64,000 nucleotides of DNA, from assembly GCF_014692675.1 (NCBI RefSeq), contig NZ_JABFCZ010000007.1, positions 1 to 64,000 on the forward strand, read 5' to 3'. The notes beneath the pieces were generated by a model. It did not search any database. It was not told the origin of the DNA and saw nothing but the letters and a program-made list of their open reading frames with translations. How positions within the stretch are numbered: position 1 is the stretch's first letter; every line of letters begins with the position of its first letter. Shown here in pieces: positions 17,612 to 28,330 of this stretch. The stretch is from Roseibium aggregatum (GTDB lineage: Bacteria > Pseudomonadota > Alphaproteobacteria > Rhizobiales > Stappiaceae). Made by a program: the position numbers and the translations under genes.

Positions 17612-19479
17612 GCGGCCGGAACCTCAGCCCGTTTAAGATCGATGAAATCTTCCGGCCGGTCGCCGAACAGGGCTTCGATGTCATCGGCACGGTTGGCGAT
17701 CATCTGGCGCTGGTTCAGATAGGCCTTGTCGGTGATCTCGCCGGCATCCGGGTTCGGCGGGGCCAGCAGGAACCGCGCGCGCGTGGCATAGCGGGACGAG
17801 CCGCCGCCTTGGGCCTTGAGACCGTGCAATCCTTCGGCGATCTTGTCGCGGACCGCATCGGAGGCCAGAACTTCGGCCAGAGGCGCATCGGCAGACAGGC
17901 CTGCACAGGCCCGGCAGGCCGCTTCGTTGGGAATGAGCAGGAAGCCGATTTCGTCCCGGCCATGGCCGGAGACGACGACGTCCTGCACCAGGGGCACGAG
18001 GGCGTCGATGCCGGCGACGCGGAGTTCACCGACGCTGACCCAGGTTCCCGAAGCGAGCTTGAAGTCCTCGCTCACCCGGCCGTCGAAGAAGAGCCCCTTA
18101 GACGGATCGTCCGGATCGGCAAAGCGCACCGCGTCGCCGATAATGTAGAAGCCCTCCTCGTCGAAAGCCGACGCGGTGAGTTCAGGATGCCGGTAATAGC
18201 CGGGCGTCACACCCGGTCCCTTGACGCGGACCTCCAGCTTGTCGCCGTTCGGGATCAGCTTCAGGATCACGCCGGGCACGGGCAGGCCGATGTTGGCGAT
18301 GTTCTCCACCTGGAAATGGCAATGGGTGGCGAGCGGCGCGGTCTCTGTCGAGCCCCAGGAGCCGACAATCGGGATCTCGCGCCCGATCGTGTTACGGCTG
18401 AGCCTCTTGAGGTTCTCCCAGACCGTAGTCGGCAGGGCGGCGGCCGCGTTCATGACGAGGTCCATGTTGAAGAAGACCTCGCGCAACTCCGCGTCGGTTT
18501 CCAGCGCCTGCGCCATGAGATCGTAGCCGCGCGGAACGTTGAAGCTGATGGTCGGCTTCACGTCCTTGAAATTGGCGATCGTCCGCTCGATCAGGCCCGG
18601 CGCCGGCTTGCCCGTATCGATATAGAGCGAGCCGCCGTTGCGCAGTACCGTGTTGGAGGTGAAATTGGCGCCGAAGGTATGCGACCACGGCAGCCAGTCC
18701 ACGATCACGGGCGGGTTTTTTTCCAGGAAGGTCCAGACGGCCGCGTTTGCCGCCTGGTTGGACGTCAGCATCCGGTGGGTGTTGATCACCGCCTTCGGCG
18801 TGCCGGTCGAGCCGGAGGTGAAGAGAAGCCGGGCGACCGTGTCCGGTCCGATGGCGTGGAAGGCGGAGGAGACGGCGGAAGAAGCTTCCGGCAGATCGGC
18901 CTCGTCCAGGAGCTGGACCATGCGGCTTGTCTTTTCAGGCGCCCGGCCGGCCAGAATGACCGCGTCATGCAGATCGTCGATCGCATCCAGGGCGCCGGCA
19001 TAGGCGTCCGGGTCGGAGACATGTATCACGGACGGGTCAAGCAGCTCGACCATGGCCTTCAGCTTGGCATGGTCGTGCGACAACAGGGAATAGGCGGTCG
19101 AAACGGTAGCGACCGGCACGCCGACATGCATGGCAGACAGTGCCAAGAGCGCATGTTCGACGGTGTTTTCCGACAAGACCAGAACCGGGTGCTCCGGCGA
19201 GGCGCTGGTGGACAAAAGCCAGCCGGCGAGTCCGAGCACGCGGGTGAGCGCTTGCGAATAGCTGACCTTGCGCCAACCGCCGTCGGCATCCCGTTCGGCC
19301 AGGAAGGTGGTGTCGGGGCGCTCCTCCGCCCAGCGCACCAGCCACTCTCCGACGCAGCGTTCGTAGGCCGGCAGCGGGATGCTGCTTTCCAGCAGGATCG
19401 CGCCCGATGGTTCGACGGTTTTCACAACGCTTGGCGGCGCGAACAAAGGTTCGCTCCGCCTTCCGGACCAGGTGCTCAT
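17608..19479 (-). CDS. AMP-forming acyl-CoA synthetase, feruloyl-CoA synthase-like
   Basis: 623 residues from the ATG at 19479, preceded by GGAGGAG; upstream in-frame Met codons lack that signal. The ATP-binding loop is [20 protein letters not shown], and the adenylation motifs [12 protein letters not shown] and [19 protein letters not shown] follow. The N-terminal sequence and [11 protein letters not shown] resemble feruloyl-CoA synthases, which activate hydroxycinnamates; other carboxylic acids remain possible. It is the first gene of a two-gene operon with the thiolase. No enoyl-CoA hydratase/aldolase or vanillin dehydrogenase is adjacent. Confidence 0.82.
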   Translation of the reverse strand: MSTWSGRRSEPLFAPPSVVKTVEPSGAILLESSIPLPAYERCVGEWLVRWAEERPDTTFLAERDADGGWRKVSYSQALTRVLGLAGWLLSTSASPEHPVLVLSENTVEHALLALSAMHVGVPVATVSTAYSLLSHDHAKLKAMVELLDPSVIHVSDPDAYAGALDAIDDLHDAVILAGRAPEKTSRMVQLLDEADLPEASSAVSSAFHAIGPDTVARLLFTSGSTGTPKAVINTHRMLTSNQAANAAVWTFLEKNPPVIVDWLPWSHTFGANFTSNTVLRNGGSLYIDTGKPAPGLIERTIANFKDVKPTISFNVPRGYDLMAQALETDAELREVFFNMDLVMNAAAALPTTVWENLKRLSRNTIGREIPIVGSWGSTETAPLATHCHFQVENIANIGLPVPGVILKLIPNGDKLEVRVKGPGVTPGYYRHPELTASAFDEEGFYIIGDAVRFADPDDPSKGLFFDGRVSEDFKLASGTWVSVGELRVAGIDALVPLVQDVVVSGHGRDEIGFLLIPNEAACRACAGLSADAPLAEVLASDAVRDKIAEGLHGLKAQGGGSSRYATRARFLLAPPNPDAGEITDKAYLNQRQMIANRADDIEALFGDRPEDFIDLKRAEVPAA

Positions 19480-19605
19480 TTCATTCTCCTCCCAGACGCC
19501 CCGGCTCCCCCCGGCTCGCCTCAATTTACTTTCCCTGTAAACTATTGTCCGGGAGACGGTCCGAATGCAAGGACTTTCTGTCGGGGCACGGCATCACGTC
19601 ATTCT

Positions 19606-19935
19606 CCGGCCGTCATCACACGGCGAAGTCCGGGTCATCCAATCCACTTTACAGTTTGCGTTGAGCTATCAGGAAGGACCTGAGATCCAACTAAATCACC
19701 TGCGTTGAGGTCTCTTCGCTCTGGAAACGAGTAGATCACCCGGACTTCGCCGGGTGATGACACCGAGTCGAAACGCCGACACCCGTTTTCTATCCGCCGT
19801 CATCCCGGCCGTAGCGAAGCGGAGAGCCGGGACCGGGGAGCTGAGGTCTGTCGTTGGAGACCGGAACCAGACCGATAGCTCAAGGACTCGCCGGTCCCGG
19901 ATAAAGCCTGACGGCTTTTCCGGGATGACTTCGAG
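19606..19935. repeat. cluster of dispersed palindromic repeats
   Basis: The 533-bp gap 19480-20012 holds no gene. Near 19612-19650 is CATCACACGGCGAAGTCCGG, and near 19733-19765 its inverse, ATCACCCGGACTTCGCCGGG; both match the repeat at 7.1-7.25 kb. A second repeat type, with arms GTCATCCCGGCCG.. and ..CCGGGATGAC, spans about 19799-19929 around a GCCGGGACCGG/CCGGTCCCGG palindrome. Confidence 0.65.
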
Positions 19936-19961
19936 AGGGTGGTGTATGGCTTCCTAGCAAC

Positions 19962-19990
19962 AAAAAAGCCCGGTCGGCTGACCGGGCTTT
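19962..19990 (-). terminator. terminator of the gcv operon
   Basis: A perfect 11-bp stem (19965-19975 with 19980-19990, AAAGCCCGGTC/GACCGGGCTTT) with a 4-nt loop. On the minus strand it ends in TTTTTT (19962-19967), 22 bp past the gcvPB stop. Confidence 0.85.
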
Positions 19991-20012
19991 CTCATTCTTG
20001 CTCGGAACGTCC

Positions 20013-21605
20013 CTACTCCGCCGCGGCCGGGGTGACCTCCGCCGGGGCGGGCGGGGTCCATTTCAGGACCGGCTTGCGGGCCGCCGTCGTTTCGTCGAGA
20101 CGGCGGCGGGGGGCAAGGTAGGGGGCGCCGGAGAAGCGGTCGGTTTCCTTGCGCTGTGCGCTCATGACCAGATCGCGCATGGTGGCGATGAAGAGGTCGA
20201 GCGCCGCACGGCTTTCCGATTCCGTCGGCTCGATCAGCATGGCGCCATGGACGACCAGCGGGAAATACATGGTCATCGGGTGATAGCCCTCGTCGATCAT
20301 CGCCTTGGCGAAGTCGAGGGTGGTGACGCCCGTGTCCTTGAGGAAGCTGTCGTCGAACAGAACCTCATGCATGCAGGGCCGCTCGCCGAAGGGCAGGCTC
20401 ATCAGGTCCTGCAGGCCGACGCGGACGTAGTTGGCATTGAGCACCGCATCCTCGGAGGCCTGCTTCAACCCGTCCGAGCCGTGGCTCATCATGTAGGCAA
20501 GGGCGCGCACGAACATGCCCATCTGGCCGTGGAAGGCGGTCATGCGGCCGAAGGGCTGTTCGCCTTCGATAGTGTCCGCTTCGGTTTCGACCAGCACCGG
20601 CCCGTCATCCGTCTTGCGGATGAAGGGCAGCGGCGCGAAGGGGGCGAGGCGTTCCGACAGGACCACCGGACCGGAGCCCGGACCGCCGCCGCCGTGGGGC
20701 GTGGAGAAGGTCTTGTGCAGGTTGATGTGCATGGCGTCGACGCCGAGATCCCCGGGGCGCGCCTTGCCGACGATGGCGTTGAAGTTCGCGCCGTCGCAAT
20801 AGAAGTAGGCGTCCGCCGCGTGAACCGCGTCGGCGATCTCGATGATCTCGCGCTCGAACAGCCCGCAGGTGTTCGGGTTGGTGAGCATGATCGCCGCCAC
20901 GTTGCCGGCGTGCTCGGCGATGGTCGCCTTGACGGAGGCGAGATCGACCGTGCCGTCGTCCTTGGCATCGATGGACACGACCTTGTAGCCGAGAAGTGCC
21001 GCCGTTGCCGGGTTGGTGCCGTGGGCGCTTTCGGGAACCAGCACCATCGTCGGGTTCCGGTCGGCGGCCTTGTGCGCCGCCTTGATCGCCATCATGCCGC
21101 AGAGTTCGCCGTGGGCGCCGGCCTTGGGGCTCATGGCGACGGCGGACGTGCCGGTGGAGACCATCAGCCAGCGGGCCAGGTCGTCGATCAGCTCGACCGC
21201 GCCCTGGACCGTGGACAGCGGCTGCAGCGGATGGATGTCGCCGAAGCCCGGCAGCCGCGCCATCTTTTCGTTGAGGCGCGGATTGTGCTTCATGGTGCAG
21301 GAGCCGAGCGGGTAAAGCCCGCTGTCGATCGCATAATTGTTGCGCGACAGGCGCACGTAATGGCGCATGGCTTCCGGTTCGGCGAGGCCTGGCAACTCCA
21401 GCTCCGCCGCGCGGGCGTGGCTTCCGAGCTCGGGTGCGAAATCCTCCGGCTCGTCCAGATCGACGCCCATGGTGTCGAAATGGCCGAATTCGAAGATCAG
21501 CGGCTCTTCCATGTCGAGACCGCGGTTGCCGGTGAAGGTCTTCGGGCGGTAGCTGGTTTCCGCTTCGCCCACATCGGTAGGACGTCCCTGCGTGTTCATG
21601 CTCAT
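20013..21605 (-). CDS. gcvPB: glycine dehydrogenase (decarboxylating) subunit 2
   Basis: 530 residues. It is the PLP-carrying half of a two-subunit P-protein of the glycine cleavage system; the PLP lysine is in [38 protein letters not shown] and [15 protein letters not shown] are also diagnostic. Its ATG overlaps the gcvPA stop by four bases (21602-21605), so the two are translationally coupled. It is the last gene of the gcvT-gcvH-osmC-gcvPA-gcvPB operon, closed by the terminator at 19962-19990 and opened by the tandem glycine riboswitch at 25064-25279. Confidence 0.96.
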   Translation of the reverse strand: MSMNTQGRPTDVGEAETSYRPKTFTGNRGLDMEEPLIFEFGHFDTMGVDLDEPEDFAPELGSHARAAELELPGLAEPEAMRHYVRLSRNNYAIDSGLYPLGSCTMKHNPRLNEKMARLPGFGDIHPLQPLSTVQGAVELIDDLARWLMVSTGTSAVAMSPKAGAHGELCGMMAIKAAHKAADRNPTMVLVPESAHGTNPATAALLGYKVVSIDAKDDGTVDLASVKATIAEHAGNVAAIMLTNPNTCGLFEREIIEIADAVHAADAYFYCDGANFNAIVGKARPGDLGVDAMHINLHKTFSTPHGGGGPGSGPVVLSERLAPFAPLPFIRKTDDGPVLVETEADTIEGEQPFGRMTAFHGQMGMFVRALAYMMSHGSDGLKQASEDAVLNANYVRVGLQDLMSLPFGERPCMHEVLFDDSFLKDTGVTTLDFAKAMIDEGYHPMTMYFPLVVHGAMLIEPTESESRAALDLFIATMRDLVMSAQRKETDRFSGAPYLAPRRRLDETTAARKPVLKWTPPAPAEVTPAAAE

Positions 21606-22948
21606 GCCAGCACCTCCTTCAGCGCGCCTGCAAAGGCCGCGCGGTCCTCATCGGTGTTCACTTCCGTGGACGCGACCACCAGCAGGTTTTCAAGTTCCGG
21701 TTTGCCCGGCTCGAGCCGCGACACCGGCACGCCGCCGAGGACGCCCTTTTCGGCCAGGGCCTCGACCACGCCATGGGCCGGTTCGGGCAGCCGGACGGTG
21801 AACTCGTTGAAATAGGCGGTGTTCAGAACCTCCACACCGGGCACCGCCGACAGGTCCTTTTTCAGCTTCACCGCATTGGCGTGATTGATCCGCGCCAACT
21901 TCTTCAGCCCCGCGCCACCCAGGAGCGACATGTGGATCGTAAAGGCGAGCGAACAGAGCCCGGAGTTGGTGCAGATGTTCGAGGTCGCCTTTTCCCGGCG
22001 GATATGCTGCTCGCGAGTCGACAGGGTGAGCACGAAACCGCGCCGGCCTTCCGCGTCGACCGTCTCGCCACACAGGCGCCCGGGCATCTGGCGGATGAAT
22101 TTCTGGTTGGTGGCGAAGAGACCGACATAAGGACCGCCGAAGTTGAGACCGTTGCCGATCGACTGGCCTTCGCCGACGACGATATCCGCGCCTTGCCCGC
22201 CCGGCGGTTCGATCAGGCCCAGGGAAACGACTTCGGTGAAGACGGCGACCAGCAGGGCGCCATGGGCATGGGCCTTTTCGGCAATCGGCTTCAGGTCGAT
22301 CAGCTGGCCGTAGAAAGACGGCGACTGGACGACGACGCAGGAGGTGTCGTCGTCGATCTGGTTCAGAATATCCTCCGTTCCCGTTGGATCCGCCGGCAGG
22401 GAGACGACCGTGTCGTCGGCCATGCCGGAGATGTCTTCGACCACGTCCCGGTATTGCGGATGAAGTCCGCCGGATAGCACTGCCTTGTTGCGCCGTGTCA
22501 CCCGGTGGGCCATCAGCACCGCCTCGCCGGTGCCTGTCGAGCCGTCGTACATGGAGGCATTGGCCACATCCATGCCCGTCAGCCGCGCGACCTGGGTCTG
22601 GAACTCGAACAGGTACTGCAGCGTTCCTTGCGTGATCTCCGGCTGGTACGGCGTATAGGAGGTCAGGAACTCGGACCGCTGGATCAGGTGATCGACGGTT
22701 GCCGGCACATGGTGCTTGTAGGCACCGGCGCCGACGAAGAAGGGAACCGATCCGGCGGAGACGTTTTTCGCTGCCAGGGCAGACAATTGGCGTTCGACCT
22801 GGAGTTCGCCGGCGCGGCGCGGCAGGTCGAGAAGTTCGTTCAAACGGGCCTTTTCGGGGACATCGGCAAACAGGTCGTCGATTGTGTCGACGCCGATACG
22901 TGCCAGCATGTCGCCGCGGTCCGTATCGCTCAAGGGCAGATAGCGCAT
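21602..22948 (-). CDS. gcvPA: glycine dehydrogenase (decarboxylating) subunit 1
   Basis: 448 residues from the ATG at 22948 ([15 protein letters not shown]); upstream extensions read into the osmC end. It pairs with GcvPB to decarboxylate glycine and pass the aminomethyl group to lipoyl-GcvH. Recognisable stretches are [34 protein letters not shown] and [17 protein letters not shown]. Many rhizobia encode P-protein as one ~950-residue chain, so the split form is worth noting though known in other alphaproteobacteria. It starts 16 bp after the osmC stop. Confidence 0.95.
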   Translation of the reverse strand: MRYLPLSDTDRGDMLARIGVDTIDDLFADVPEKARLNELLDLPRRAGELQVERQLSALAAKNVSAGSVPFFVGAGAYKHHVPATVDHLIQRSEFLTSYTPYQPEITQGTLQYLFEFQTQVARLTGMDVANASMYDGSTGTGEAVLMAHRVTRRNKAVLSGGLHPQYRDVVEDISGMADDTVVSLPADPTGTEDILNQIDDDTSCVVVQSPSFYGQLIDLKPIAEKAHAHGALLVAVFTEVVSLGLIEPPGGQGADIVVGEGQSIGNGLNFGGPYVGLFATNQKFIRQMPGRLCGETVDAEGRRGFVLTLSTREQHIRREKATSNICTNSGLCSLAFTIHMSLLGGAGLKKLARINHANAVKLKKDLSAVPGVEVLNTAYFNEFTVRLPEPAHGVVEALAEKGVLGGVPVSRLEPGKPELENLLVVASTEVNTDEDRAAFAGALKEVLA

Positions 22949-22964
22949 GGTGCAGCTCTTTGAG

Positions 22965-23450
22965 TTAGGGAGAAACGAGACGCAGGGGTTCGGGTACGAT
23001 CTCGATCTCCGTCTTGACGGAATTGGCGATGAAACAGATTTCATGCGCCTTTTCGTGGAGGTCTTCGAACCAGGTCGGATCGGGCAGTTCGTCGGCCCGC
23101 AGCGTGATCTCCGGCCGGAGCGTCACCTTGGTGACCGCCATCCTTCCGGGTGCGATCCGGGTCATCACGCCTTCCGCCTTGTCCGTATAGCTCTCGACGA
23201 CGAACTTGGCGTGGCGGGCCAGGTCGATGAAGGTCATCATGTGGCAGGACGAAAGGGCGGCCACGAAGGCCTCCTCCGGATCAACGGCGGCTTCCTTCGA
23301 ATAGGGCAGCGGCACCACGGAAGGAGAGGCCGAGGCGGGCACCTCCACACCGCCGTCGAAGCGCCACAGGTGGCTGCGGGAATATTGTCCCTTGGCGAAG
23401 TTTCCCTCGCAGTGCCAGACGACTTCAGCGGTGTAGAGGTGTCCGGCCAT
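22965..23450 (-). CDS. OsmC-family protein embedded in the gcv operon
   Basis: 161 residues. OsmC/Ohr proteins reduce organic hydroperoxides with two cysteines. Here Cys69 ([12 protein letters not shown]) and Cys139 ([14 protein letters not shown]) sit at the peroxidatic and resolving positions, and a further Cys14 is present. The C-terminal half ([13 protein letters not shown]) fits the family. The gene lies 2 bp after gcvH and 16 bp before gcvPA on the same strand, so it must be cotranscribed with, and probably glycine-regulated like, the cleavage system. A role in keeping lipoyl or thiol groups reduced is inference; OsmC proteins are known to use lipoyl partners in some bacteria. Confidence 0.88.
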   Translation of the reverse strand: MAGHLYTAEVVWHCEGNFAKGQYSRSHLWRFDGGVEVPASASPSVVPLPYSKEAAVDPEEAFVAALSSCHMMTFIDLARHAKFVVESYTDKAEGVMTRIAPGRMAVTKVTLRPEITLRADELPDPTWFEDLHEKAHEICFIANSVKTEIEIVPEPLRLVSP

Positions 23451-23452
23451 GA

Positions 23453-23824
23453 TCAGAGCGTGTCCACGTAGGCCTTGTAGGCGGCCGCATCCATCAGGTC
23501 TTCAAGTTCGCCGGCGTCCGCCAGCTTCACCTTGATGAACCAGGCGGCCCCTTCCGGGTCATCGTTGACCTTGGCCGGTTCGTCGACCAGGGCGTCATTC
23601 GCCTCAACGACCTCACCGCCCACCGCGGCATAGACTTCGCTGGCGGCCTTGACCGATTCCACGACGGCGGCTTCGTCGCCCTTCGACAGGGCCTTGCCCA
23701 CTTCGGGCAGCTCCACGTAGACGACATCGCCGAGCTGTTCCTGGGCGTAGCCGGTGATGCCGATGGTGGCGGTGTCGCCGTCAACGGAAATCCATTCGTG
23801 GTCTTTGGAGTAATAGGTGGTCAT
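23453..23824 (-). CDS. gcvH: glycine cleavage system H protein
   Basis: 123 residues, normal length. This is the lipoyl carrier of the glycine cleavage system. The lipoylated lysine is Lys59 in [20 protein letters not shown], and [20 protein letters not shown] opens the protein as in all GcvH. It starts 27 bp after gcvT and is followed 2 bp later by osmC. Confidence 0.97.
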   Translation of the reverse strand: MTTYYSKDHEWISVDGDTATIGITGYAQEQLGDVVYVELPEVGKALSKGDEAAVVESVKAASEVYAAVGGEVVEANDALVDEPAKVNDDPEGAAWFIKVKLADAGELEDLMDAAAYKAYVDTL

Positions 23825-23851
23825 GTTTTATCCCGGAGTTCTGGAAGTTGA

Positions 23852-25006
23852 TTATGCGGTTTTCGGTTTGCGGTAATAACGGTTCGGCACGAAGGGCATG
23901 TCGACGACTTCCGCCGGCAGGTCCTTGCCGCGCACGACCAGATCGAGCTTCGTTCCAACGGCAGAATGTTCGGCGGCGACATAGCCCATGGCAATCGGCG
24001 CGCCGAGGGTCGGGGCAAACCCGCCCGAGGTAACGGTGCCGACAACCGGGCCGCCGGGCAAGCGGATTTCCGCGCCCTCGCGGGCCGGCGCCCTGCCCTC
24101 CAGCTTCAGGCCGACGCGCAGGCGCCCCGGTCCATCGCGCAGTTCCGCCTGGATGCGGTCTGCTCCCGGGAAGCCGCCTTCTTCGCGCCGGCGTTTCTGC
24201 ATGGCGAAGGTGATCGCCCCTTCGACCGGAGAGGTGGTCTCGTCGAGATCGTGGCCGTAGAGGCAGAGACCGGCTTCCAGGCGCAGGCTGTCGCGGGCGC
24301 CAAGCCCGACCGGCTTCACCCGTTCGTCGGCGAGCAGCGCGCGGGCAATCGCTTCGGCTGTCCCTGCCGGCACGGACATCTCCACCCCGTCCTCGCCGGT
24401 GTAGCCGGCGCGGGCGATATGGCAGGCGATACCGTCGAATTCCATGAAATCGCCGGACATGAAGCCAAGGTCAGCGGCAGCCGGTGCGTGGGCGGCGACA
24501 ACAGCCACGGCCTCAGGCCCCTGTACGGCAATCAGGGCCCGGTCCTCCAGGATTTCGAGACGGATGTTTTCCGGCAGACCGGCTTTCAGCAGCGGATAAT
24601 CCACATCCTTGCGGGCGGCATTGACCACGAGCAGCAGTTGCCCGTCCCGGTCCTGGCTGAGAGGCCGCGTGACCATCAGGTCGTCGACAATGCCGCCTTC
24701 GCCGTTGAGAAGAACCGTGTAACGCTGCTTGCCGCGGCCGAGTTCCATCATGTTGGAGGGGACCAGGGCCTCGAGCGCGCGCGCCGTGGTTTCGTGATCC
24801 GGCCCGTGCAGAATCGCCTGGCCCATGTGGGAGACATCGAACAGGCCGGCCGCCGCACGGGTGTGCAGATGCTCGTTCATGATGCCGCTCGGGTATTGCA
24901 CCGGCATTTCATAGCCGGCGAAGGGCACCATGCGCGCACCGAGTTCGATGTGAAGATCGTAAAGCGGCGTCCTTTTCAAGTCGCCTGAGACGTCCGGTCC
25001 AGCCAT
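23852..25006 (-). CDS. gcvT: glycine cleavage system T protein (aminomethyltransferase)
   Basis: 384 residues. It releases ammonia from aminomethyl-GcvH and makes methylene-tetrahydrofolate. The N-terminus RTPLYDLHIELGARMVPFAG and the catalytic-region motif LFDVSHMGQ are typical, and the C-terminal barrel ends ...VDMPFVPNRYYRKPK. The ATG at 25006 is preceded by GAGGAG; the open frame reaches 25063, but that extension lies at the edge of the riboswitch. First gene of the operon. Confidence 0.96.
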   Translation of the reverse strand: MAGPDVSGDLKRTPLYDLHIELGARMVPFAGYEMPVQYPSGIMNEHLHTRAAAGLFDVSHMGQAILHGPDHETTARALEALVPSNMMELGRGKQRYTVLLNGEGGIVDDLMVTRPLSQDRDGQLLLVVNAARKDVDYPLLKAGLPENIRLEILEDRALIAVQGPEAVAVVAAHAPAAADLGFMSGDFMEFDGIACHIARAGYTGEDGVEMSVPAGTAEAIARALLADERVKPVGLGARDSLRLEAGLCLYGHDLDETTSPVEGAITFAMQKRRREEGGFPGADRIQAELRDGPGRLRVGLKLEGRAPAREGAEIRLPGGPVVGTVTSGGFAPTLGAPIAMGYVAAEHSAVGTKLDLVVRGKDLPAEVVDMPFVPNRYYRKPKTA

Positions 25007-25063
25007 GTGAGCTCCTCGGGTTGAAAGAGTGCGCAAGTGACGAGTCTTCATCGCCATCTGCAC

Positions 25064-25279
25064 CCCCTCTGTCCGAGTACCTGAGAGATTTCCCGCGTCC
25101 CGCCGGCAAGACTGCCGGCAAAGGGGCGGTTACTCCTTCGGTGAGCCGTTCCGTCCCTTTTAAACCCGGGGCGGAAAACTGCTTTCCAGAGCGTCGAAGT
25201 CCAAGCGGTCCTTTTGCCTGAGAGTTTCCGGGGCGGTTGCTCCTTCGGCTCCGGTCTGTTTCACCCGGTCTCTCCCGCT
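25064..25279 (-). promoter_or_regulatory. tandem glycine riboswitch upstream of gcvT
   Basis: Read on the minus strand there are two aptamers. The first (about 25279 to 25203) contains GGGAGAGACCGGG, CCGAAGGAGCAACCGCC and GGAAACTCTCAGGCAAAAGG. The second (about 25160 to 25064) contains CACCGAAGGAGTAACCGCCC and GGAAATCTCTCAGGTACTCG, then GGACAGAGGG. The repeated cores and the linker of about 40 nt are the hallmark of the tandem glycine riboswitch, which turns on gcv genes when glycine is plentiful. Its 3' end lies 57 nt before the gcvT start, leaving room for the expression platform. Confidence 0.95.
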
Positions 25280-25433
25280 TGGGCGTTTGGCACGGCCGGC
25301 AGGTTTCCTGTCGAAGGCTTCCTGCAGACCATTCCGGCGGCTCGCTAACGACCCGAGCCAGTGCCGGGATTGTTTACTGCGGTCCGGCCGTTGTCAATAA
25401 CCCGACCTTATACATTCGGACCACAGCGGGAAT

Positions 25434-26069
25434 TTATCGACGCTTCTTTCGGCCTTCATCGAAACCGAAGACAATCCTCATTTCCTTATTCTGCGGAACG
25501 ACGAATTTGTCCTCGACCAGGGTCCAGGCTTCGCTCGGCGCTCCCTCACCGACAGTGACCGGCACGGCCAGCAATTCCGAGACGATCGGGGCCTCGCCCT
25601 CGGCCGGGGGCAGAATCGCGACGCGGATCGGCAGGGCCACCTCTCCGCCTTTCCAGGCCGGTCCGGGCGTGACGTGACCGGAGAAGCCGACCTTGATTCG
25701 CGCCTGGTCCGTACCTTCCCGGGTACAGCTTCTGGCCCATTCCTCGATCGCCGCCTGATAGAGCAGCCCCTCGGGCTGATCTTCCTTGCCGCGGGCGTAT
25801 TTCATGATGAGATACGTATCGGGCTTGAGCTGGATCGGCGGGCAGTAGATCTTTGCCGCGAATGCGTTCGGGTCGACCTGGATCGGCTGCTGACCGCCAG
25901 CCACGATGGTCGCAAGGGTTCCGCGGGACTTGCCTGACGCCCCCTGCCCGGTATCGCCGCTGCCGGCGAGTTCGTCCGAACCGCCACTCATACACCCGCT
26001 CAGGACACCGGCACACAACGTTCCGGCCAATACGGCCTTGAGCCAGGAGGCATTGACGCCCATTTTCAT
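25434..26069 (-). CDS. putative lipoprotein of unknown function
   Basis: 211 residues. The N-terminus has a lipoprotein signal with lipobox LSGC (GVLSGCMSGGSDELAGSG), so the mature protein is predicted to be attached to a membrane facing the periplasm. A low-complexity Gly/Ser linker follows. The remainder has two cysteines (KIYCPPIQLKPD and WARSCTREG) and beta-rich segments. I do not recognise the family; similar lipoproteins occur in Hyphomicrobiales. ATG codons at 26069 and 26063 are both usable. It is alone, facing the riboswitch on one side and divergent from ispH. Confidence 0.72.
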   Translation of the reverse strand: MKMGVNASWLKAVLAGTLCAGVLSGCMSGGSDELAGSGDTGQGASGKSRGTLATIVAGGQQPIQVDPNAFAAKIYCPPIQLKPDTYLIMKYARGKEDQPEGLLYQAAIEEWARSCTREGTDQARIKVGFSGHVTPGPAWKGGEVALPIRVAILPPAEGEAPIVSELLAVPVTVGEGAPSEAWTLVEDKFVVPQNKEMRIVFGFDEGRKKRR

Positions 26070-26345
26070 TCGTCACCTGTCTTATTAGCTGCCATTTGGC
26101 GTTGCTTCATAGCAGGAGAGGGAAACATTGGCGAGACTGAGGCGTAGATGAAGCGTTCGGTTCAGGTTCCGCGTTCGTCCTCCCCCGCACAAAACAGGCG
26201 GAAAGGGGCGCGTTCCGGCGGCCCGCACAGGGTGAAAGCCGCTTGACCATGACGCAGGCTATGCTCTACGGGTCTCTCACCGGCATCCGGCGCGCCGAAA
26301 TGGGATGCAGTTCGTAGACTATGTGAGAAACCGGGCCAGGAAATC

Positions 26346-27356
26346 ATGAGCGAACCAACAGCTGTAAAGCCTGAGCTTACCGTGCTCCTGTGCGCGCCCC
26401 GCGGCTTTTGCGCGGGCGTCGACCGGGCGATCCAGATCGTCGAACTGGCGCTGGAGAAATACGGCCGCCCGGTCTATGTGCGCCACGAGATCGTGCACAA
26501 CAAATTCGTCGTCGACGGCCTCAAGGCGAAAGGCGCCGTCTTTGTCGAGGAACTCGACGAGATCCCGGCAGACCATGCCGACCGTCCGGTGATCTTTTCC
26601 GCGCACGGCGTGCCCAAGTCCGTTCCCGCCGATGCGGGCAGCCGGAACATGTTCTATCTCGACGCCACCTGCCCGCTGGTCTCCAAGGTCCACAAGGAAG
26701 CGGAAATCCATCACCGCCGGGATCGCGAGATCCTGCTGATCGGCCATGCGGGACACCCGGAAGTCATCGGCACCATGGGCCAGTTGCCGTCCGGAACGGT
26801 GACGTTGATCGAAACCGAGGCGGATGCGAAGGCCTTCCAGCCGAAATCCGGACGCCAGCTCGCCTATATCACCCAGACGACCCTGTCGCTCGACGACACG
26901 GCGGGTATCGTCGACATCCTGCGCGAGCGGTTCCCGGACATTGTCGCACCCCACAAGGAAGACATCTGCTACGCCACCACCAACCGCCAGGAAGCGGTCA
27001 AGGCGATTGCGCCGAAGGTGGATGCCATGATCGTGGTCGGCGCACCCAACTCTTCCAATTCCCAGCGCCTGCGCGAAGTGGCCGAGCGGGCCGGATGCAA
27101 GACGTCCGTGCTGATCCAGCGCGCCGCCGACATCGACTGGAGCCGGTTCGAAGACATCTCCTCGCTCGGCCTGACAGCCGGCGCCTCCGCGCCCGAGACC
27201 CTTGTCGAGGAAGTGATCGCCGCCTTTGCCGACCGTTTCAGCGTCTCCGTCGACACGGTCCGGACGGCGGAGGAAACCATTGCATTCAATCTGCCCCGCG
27301 AATTGCGGGATATGACGGGCGCCCAAGGCGGCGCTCAAGACGCGGCAGCAGAGTAG
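26346..27356 (+). CDS. ispH: 4-hydroxy-3-methylbut-2-enyl diphosphate reductase
   Basis: 336 residues. The last enzyme of the MEP isoprenoid pathway, it makes IPP and DMAPP with a 4Fe-4S cluster. Its three conserved cysteines are in [23 protein letters not shown] and [13 protein letters not shown]. It is the first gene of ispH-thrB-rnhA-lipid kinase: thrB begins 8 bp after the stop. The order ispH-thrB-rnhA is conserved in Rhizobiales, where it often follows the cta genes; here the cta genes are 10 kb away on the opposite strand. Confidence 0.97.
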   Translation: MSEPTAVKPELTVLLCAPRGFCAGVDRAIQIVELALEKYGRPVYVRHEIVHNKFVVDGLKAKGAVFVEELDEIPADHADRPVIFSAHGVPKSVPADAGSRNMFYLDATCPLVSKVHKEAEIHHRRDREILLIGHAGHPEVIGTMGQLPSGTVTLIETEADAKAFQPKSGRQLAYITQTTLSLDDTAGIVDILRERFPDIVAPHKEDICYATTNRQEAVKAIAPKVDAMIVVGAPNSSNSQRLREVAERAGCKTSVLIQRAADIDWSRFEDISSLGLTAGASAPETLVEEVIAAFADRFSVSVDTVRTAEETIAFNLPRELRDMTGAQGGAQDAAAE

Positions 27357-27364
27357 ACCGAAGA

Positions 27365-28330
27365 ATGGCCGTTTACACAGAAGTCGCGGATGAAGAGCTC
27401 GCCGCGTTCATCGACACCTACGACATCGGCAAGCTGCTCTCGTGCAAGGGCATTGCAGAGGGCGTCGAAAACAGCAATTTCCTGGTTCACACAGAAAGCG
27501 GCTATTACATCCTCACGCTCTACGAAAAGCGTGTGGATCCGAACGATCTGCCGTTTTTCCTGAACCTTCTCCAGCATCTGGCCTGGAAGGGACTGAGTTG
27601 CCCGACGCCTGTCCAGACCGTCGACGGAAAGCTGCTCGGCACGCTCGCGGGCCGTCCCGCGGCCCTGGTCACCTTTCTGGAAGGCATGTGGGTCCGGCGG
27701 CCCAAGCCTGAACACTGCAGCGCCCTCGGCGAGGGCATGGCCCAGTTACATCTGGCCGGCGCAGACTTTGGCATGACGCGCAAGAACGCCCTGAGCGTCG
27801 ATGGCTGGCGCCCGCTGTTTCTACAATGCGATGGCCGCGCCGATACGGTCGTACCCGGGCTTGAAGCCGAAATCGAAAAGGAACTCGATTTCCTGGAGGC
27901 GAATTGGCCGTCAGACCTGCCCACCGGGATCATTCACGCGGATCTGTTTCCCGACAACGTCTTCTTCCTGTCGGACAAGCTCTCCGGCCTGATCGACTTC
28001 TATTTCGCCTGCACCGATGCCTTCGCCTACGATGTGGCGATCTGCCTGAACGCCTGGTGCTTCGAGCCGGATCTCTCCTTCAACGTGACCAAGGCGCGCG
28101 CGCTCCTCAACAGCTATTGCCGGGTCCGCCCGCTCACCGGGCAGGAATATGACGCCCTTCCCCTGCTGGCGCGCGGCGCGGCGCTCCGCTTCCTGCTGAC
28201 GCGGCTTTACGATTGGCTCAGCGTTCCCGAAGGGGCCCTGGTCACGCCGAAAGACCCGCTCGAATACCTGAAAAAACTGCGGTTTCACCAGAGCGTCGGC
28301 AATGCCGGCGCCTACGGGCTGGATATATGA
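27365..28330 (+). CDS. thrB: homoserine kinase type II
   Basis: 321 residues from the ATG at 27365. This is the aminoglycoside-phosphotransferase-fold homoserine kinase of alphaproteobacteria, not the GHMP enzyme. The catalytic loop is [14 protein letters not shown] and the metal site is [18 protein letters not shown]. It phosphorylates homoserine for threonine synthesis; thrC is 6 kb away on the other strand. Its TGA overlaps the rnhA ATG by four bases. Confidence 0.95.
   Translation: MAVYTEVADEELAAFIDTYDIGKLLSCKGIAEGVENSNFLVHTESGYYILTLYEKRVDPNDLPFFLNLLQHLAWKGLSCPTPVQTVDGKLLGTLAGRPAALVTFLEGMWVRRPKPEHCSALGEGMAQLHLAGADFGMTRKNALSVDGWRPLFLQCDGRADTVVPGLEAEIEKELDFLEANWPSDLPTGIIHADLFPDNVFFLSDKLSGLIDFYFACTDAFAYDVAICLNAWCFEPDLSFNVTKARALLNSYCRVRPLTGQEYDALPLLARGAALRFLLTRLYDWLSVPEGALVTPKDPLEYLKKLRFHQSVGNAGAYGLDI

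Noticed and set aside
17572..19683. 703-codon plus-strand ORF
   Set aside because: Shadow of the acyl-CoA synthetase on the other strand; no recognisable domain.
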